Positions 5,197 to 7,046 of a DNA stretch of 7,046 bases are shown here, in pieces (within the stretch, counting starts at the first letter, position 1; every line of letters starts with the position of its first letter). Made by a program: the position numbers and the translations under genes. The DNA is from Acidobacteriota bacterium (GTDB lineage: Bacteria > Acidobacteriota > Thermoanaerobaculia > Thermoanaerobaculales > Sulfomarinibacteraceae), in NCBI GenBank assembly GCA_030637805.1, contig DAOWFV010000260.1, forward strand, positions 1-7,046, given 5' to 3'. The notes beneath the pieces are model-generated. The model ran no database searches. It was not told where the DNA came from and saw only the letters and a program-made list of their open reading frames with translations.

Positions 5197-5212
5197 AAGA
5201 GAAATTTCTCTT
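5197..5212. promoter_or_regulatory. 16-bp perfect palindrome abutting the glnA -35, candidate operator
   Basis: AAGAGAAATTTCTCTT is its own reverse complement over all 16 bases. Its last two bases are the first two of the glnA -35 (TTGACA at 5211-5216), where a bound protein could block or recruit polymerase. A GAAAGAGA half-like copy occurs at 5151-5158, 44 bp upstream of the same 8-mer in the palindrome. It does not match the GlnR consensus TGTNA-N7-TNACA. Confidence 0.45.
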
Positions 5213-5239
5213 GACAACATGAGTTATTGCCATCAAAAT
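5211..5239 (+). promoter_or_regulatory. glnA sigma-70-type promoter
   Basis: TTGACA (5211-5216) is a perfect -35. With a 17-bp spacer the -10 is CAAAAT (5234-5239, 4 of 6 consensus). The start site would be near 5246, giving a leader of about 24 nt that includes the AGGAGG at 5257-5262. I found no GG-N10-GC sigma-54 pattern here. Confidence 0.6.
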
Positions 5240-5256
5240 CCGCGGAACGATAACTC

Positions 5257-5262
5257 AGGAGG
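5257..5262 (+). promoter_or_regulatory. SD that fixes the glnA start at GTG 5270
   Basis: AGGAGG lies 7 nt before GTG 5270. The in-frame ATG at 5219 lies inside the promoter spacer, upstream of the predicted transcription start, has no SD, and would add 17 residues with no counterpart in the family. Confidence 0.8.
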
Positions 5263-5269
5263 CGACAAC

Positions 5270-6601
5270 GTGCCAAAAATCCTCAACGAGATCCTGGCCC
5301 GCGCGAAAGAGGAGAACGTCCATTTTCTCCGACTTCAATTCACCGACATCGACGGCATCATCAAGAACGTCGAGGTCCCAAAAAGCCAGTTCGAGAAGGC
5401 CCTCGACGGCCAGATCATGTTCGACGGTTCATCGATCGAGGGCTTCACCCGCATCGAGGAGTCGGACATGCTCCTGGTCCCGGACCTCGCGACCTTCGAG
5501 GTCTTCCCCTGGGAGACCGACCACGGCAAGGTGGGCCGGCTGATCTGCGACATCGCCACCCCCGACGGCGCCATCTTTGCCGGTTGCCCCCGCAGCGCGT
5601 TGAAGAGGATGGTGGCCAAGGCGGAAAAGATGGGCTACCGGATGATGGCCGGGCCCGAGGCCGAGTTCTTCCTGTTTCAGCGCAACGAGAACGGCGAGGC
5701 GATCCCCGCCACCCACGACACCGGCGGATACTTCGACCTCAGCCCGCGCGATCTCGGTGAGGAGGCGCGGCGGGACATCACTCTGGTCCTCGAGGCCATG
5801 GGTTTCGAGGTCGAGGCCGCACACCACGAGGTGGCGCCCGGTCAGCACGAGATCGACTTCAAGTACGAGGAGGCGGTGAAGACCGCCGATGCGATCATCA
5901 CTTTCCGCTTCGTGGTCAAGAAGGTGGCGCTGATGTACGGCCTTCACGCGACCTTCATGCCCAAACCCCTGGCCGGCGTCAACGGCTCCGGCATGCACAC
6001 CCACCAATCCCTCTTCACGCTGGACGGCGAGAACGCATTTTATGATCCGAGCGGGCCGTGGCAGCTGTCCCAGGTCGCGCGCTCCTACATCGGTGGTCTC
6101 CTGGACCACGCGCGCGCCTTTGTCGCGCTGACCAACCCGCTGGTGAACTCCTACAAGCGACTGGTACCCGGGTACGAAGCGCCGGTGAACGTGGCGTGGT
6201 CGGAGAAGAATCGCTCGCCGATGATCCGCGTTCCCGATCGCCGCGGGGTCGGCACCCGCTGCGAGGTGCGCATCCCCGACCCTTCGTGCAACCCCTACCT
6301 CGCCCTGGCCGCGATGATGGCCTCGGGTCTCGACGGCGTCGAGCGTGAGCTCGAATGCGGCGAACCCGTCAACCGCAATATCTTCGACATGAGCCAGCGG
6401 GAGAAGAAACGGCTCAAGATCGTCCAGCTCCCGGCAAGTCTCGACGAGGCACTTTCATTCATGGAGAAGGACAAGGTGCTGCGCGAGGCACTTGGCGACC
6501 ACATCTTCGACCATTTCCTCTACAACAAGCGCACCGAGTGGGCCGACTACATCAAAGAGATCCACAACTGGGAGCTCGAGCGCTACCTCGATAGATACTA
6601 G
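5270..6601 (+). CDS. glnA: Glutamine synthetase type I (GSI-alpha-like)
   Basis: The enzyme makes glutamine from glutamate, ammonia and ATP in the cytosol, as a dodecamer in this family. From GTG 5270 it has 443 residues, nearly the same as the 444 of Bacillus subtilis GlnA, which it resembles throughout. Visible motifs are RLQFTDIDG (21-29), FDGSSIEGF (51-59), GPEAEFF with active-site glutamates (128-134), NGSGMH (238-243) and NPLVNSYKRLVPGYEAP (from 289). The stretch matching the adenylylation Tyr of E. coli GlnA reads NRNIFDMS with Phe372, so adenylylation control is ruled out at that position. Arg61 (EGFTR) and Glu423 (TEW) align with B. subtilis Arg62 and Glu424, linked to glutamine feedback control in GSI-alpha. 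Regulation is therefore probably by feedback and transcription; a perfect palindrome abuts the -35. The protein is complete. Confidence 0.97.
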   Translation: MPKILNEILARAKEENVHFLRLQFTDIDGIIKNVEVPKSQFEKALDGQIMFDGSSIEGFTRIEESDMLLVPDLATFEVFPWETDHGKVGRLICDIATPDGAIFAGCPRSALKRMVAKAEKMGYRMMAGPEAEFFLFQRNENGEAIPATHDTGGYFDLSPRDLGEEARRDITLVLEAMGFEVEAAHHEVAPGQHEIDFKYEEAVKTADAIITFRFVVKKVALMYGLHATFMPKPLAGVNGSGMHTHQSLFTLDGENAFYDPSGPWQLSQVARSYIGGLLDHARAFVALTNPLVNSYKRLVPGYEAPVNVAWSEKNRSPMIRVPDRRGVGTRCEVRIPDPSCNPYLALAAMMASGLDGVERELECGEPVNRNIFDMSQREKKRLKIVQLPASLDEALSFMEKDKVLREALGDHIFDHFLYNKRTEWADYIKEIHNWELERYLDRY

Positions 6602-6621
6602 CTATACTGCTCGGCGGGAGG
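6601..6621 (+). promoter_or_regulatory. -10 element and SD of the DUF6125-like gene
   Basis: GCTATACT (6601-6608, TATACT at 6603-6608) begins on the last base of the glnA stop codon. Seven bases later comes GGGAGG (6616-6621), then 4 nt and the ATG at 6626. This is the same spacing as at serS and the HD gene, so the gene can be transcribed on its own with a leader of about 10 nt, besides read-through from glnA. I see no terminator in between. Confidence 0.55.
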
Positions 6622-6625
6622 CCTG

Positions 6626-7046
6626 ATGAACCCCTACGCCGAGATGAACCGCGAGGAGCTGCTGCGCGCGCTTTCAGACTTCGCCAGGAACTGGCTCGCC
6701 CATGACGGCTGCTGGTTCCTTGCCGCCGAGGAAAAATACGGTTTGGAGACCGCCATCGAGCTCGACAAGGGCGCCTGGGAACGCTTTGCCGCCGCCGAGG
6801 CGCGGCGCATCGTGAAGACCTACGGTCTGCCGCCGAACGGAGGTCTCGACGCCCTCGAGCGTGCGCTGTCGCTGCGCATGTACGCGGTCATCAACCAGCA
6901 ACACGTCGAGTGGTCGGACGACCGCAGGCGCCTGCGGTTCTGCATGGACGTCTGTCGGGTGCAGGAAACCCGACGCCGCAAGGGCCTCGACGCATTCCCC
7001 TGCAGGAGTGTCGGCATTATCGAGTTCACGACCTTCGCTCGCACCA
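6626..7046 (+). CDS. DUF6125-like cytosolic protein of unknown function, N-terminal part
   Basis: An open frame of 140 codons runs off the right edge with no stop. It starts MNPYAEMNREELLRALSDFA and continues with NWLAHDGCWFLAAEEKYGLE, a helical run to RRIVKTYGLP, then FCMDVCRVQETRRRKGLDAF and PCRSVGIIEF. From memory this matches proteins annotated as 'cytosolic protein' or DUF6125 in anaerobes and deltaproteobacteria; that recall needs a profile search. Cys29, Cys106, Cys110 and Cys126 are notable. In that family I recall further cysteines after this point, so a metal-binding or redox role is possible but unproven. There is no signal peptide or membrane helix in the visible part. The ATG has a GGGAGG SD with a 4-nt spacer. 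It follows glnA by 24 nt. Confidence 0.75.
   Translation, partial: MNPYAEMNREELLRALSDFARNWLAHDGCWFLAAEEKYGLETAIELDKGAWERFAAAEARRIVKTYGLPPNGGLDALERALSLRMYAVINQQHVEWSDDRRRLRFCMDVCRVQETRRRKGLDAFPCRSVGIIEFTTFART

Noticed and set aside
5100..5260. GlnR-type or sigma-54 control site at glnA
   Set aside because: I found no TGTNA-N7-TNACA and no GG-N10-GC match; TGTCGACA at 5175-5182 is only an 8-bp palindrome.
5219..5269. ATG 5219 as the glnA start
   Set aside because: It lies within the -35/-10 spacer, without SD; GTG 5270 has AGGAGG at 7 nt and the family-typical N-terminus.
6602..6625. Terminator between glnA and the next gene
   Set aside because: The 24-nt gap holds only a -10 and an SD; no stem with a U-tract fits.

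Overview
The window is about 7 kb of GC-rich, densely coding bacterial chromosome with good Shine-Dalgarno (SD) sites. I see no mobile element, CRISPR array or RNA gene. The gene mix suggests an Acidobacteriota-like or deltaproteobacterial-like chromosome, for example the Thermoanaerobaculia. The clues are a ComEA-type protein next to a type IV prepilin behind a sigma-54 promoter, a UbiX-UbiA pair of the kind linked to futalosine menaquinone synthesis, a Bacillus-like (type I-alpha) glutamine synthetase and a DUF6125-like protein. That placement is inference; no rRNA or other marker fixes it.

Layout. Positions 1-571 (minus strand) carry a secreted helix-hairpin-helix ComEA-like gene followed by the start of a type IV prepilin/pseudopilin gene that leaves the window. 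A UUCG-capped hairpin lies just before the prepilin SD. Positions 572-885 form a regulatory interval with a near-consensus sigma-54 promoter firing leftward, a dyad about 80 bp behind it and a rightward -10 element for ubiX. Positions 886-3023 hold three tightly packed rightward genes: a UbiX-like flavin prenyltransferase, a UbiA-like prenyltransferase overlapping it by 13 nt, and a deoxynucleoside kinase 3 nt further on. Next come serS (3124-4410, plus), a convergent HD-domain gene (4496-5077, minus), glnA (5270-6601, plus) and the first 140 codons of a DUF6125-like gene (6626 onward, plus).

How the genes relate. The left pair belongs to a pilus/competence or type II secretion-like machine. 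The UbiX-UbiA pair should act late in menaquinone synthesis: UbiX makes prenyl-FMN for a UbiD decarboxylase encoded elsewhere, and UbiA attaches the polyprenyl tail. The kinase is a nucleoside salvage enzyme. serS and glnA are housekeeping genes.

The most unusual signals are not in the proteins. First, 7-bp-period intergenic arrays (units such as AACTCAA, AACTAAA, AACTGAG) flank serS on both sides. Downstream of serS two oppositely oriented copies form a long imperfect hairpin that fills the convergent gap, and one copy supplies the stop codon of the HD gene. Second, three genes share the start layout GCTAT(A/C)(C/A)T, 7 nt, purine SD, 4 nt, ATG, which predicts mRNAs that begin at or next to their SD. 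I found no convincing new multi-gene system; the proteins belong to known families.
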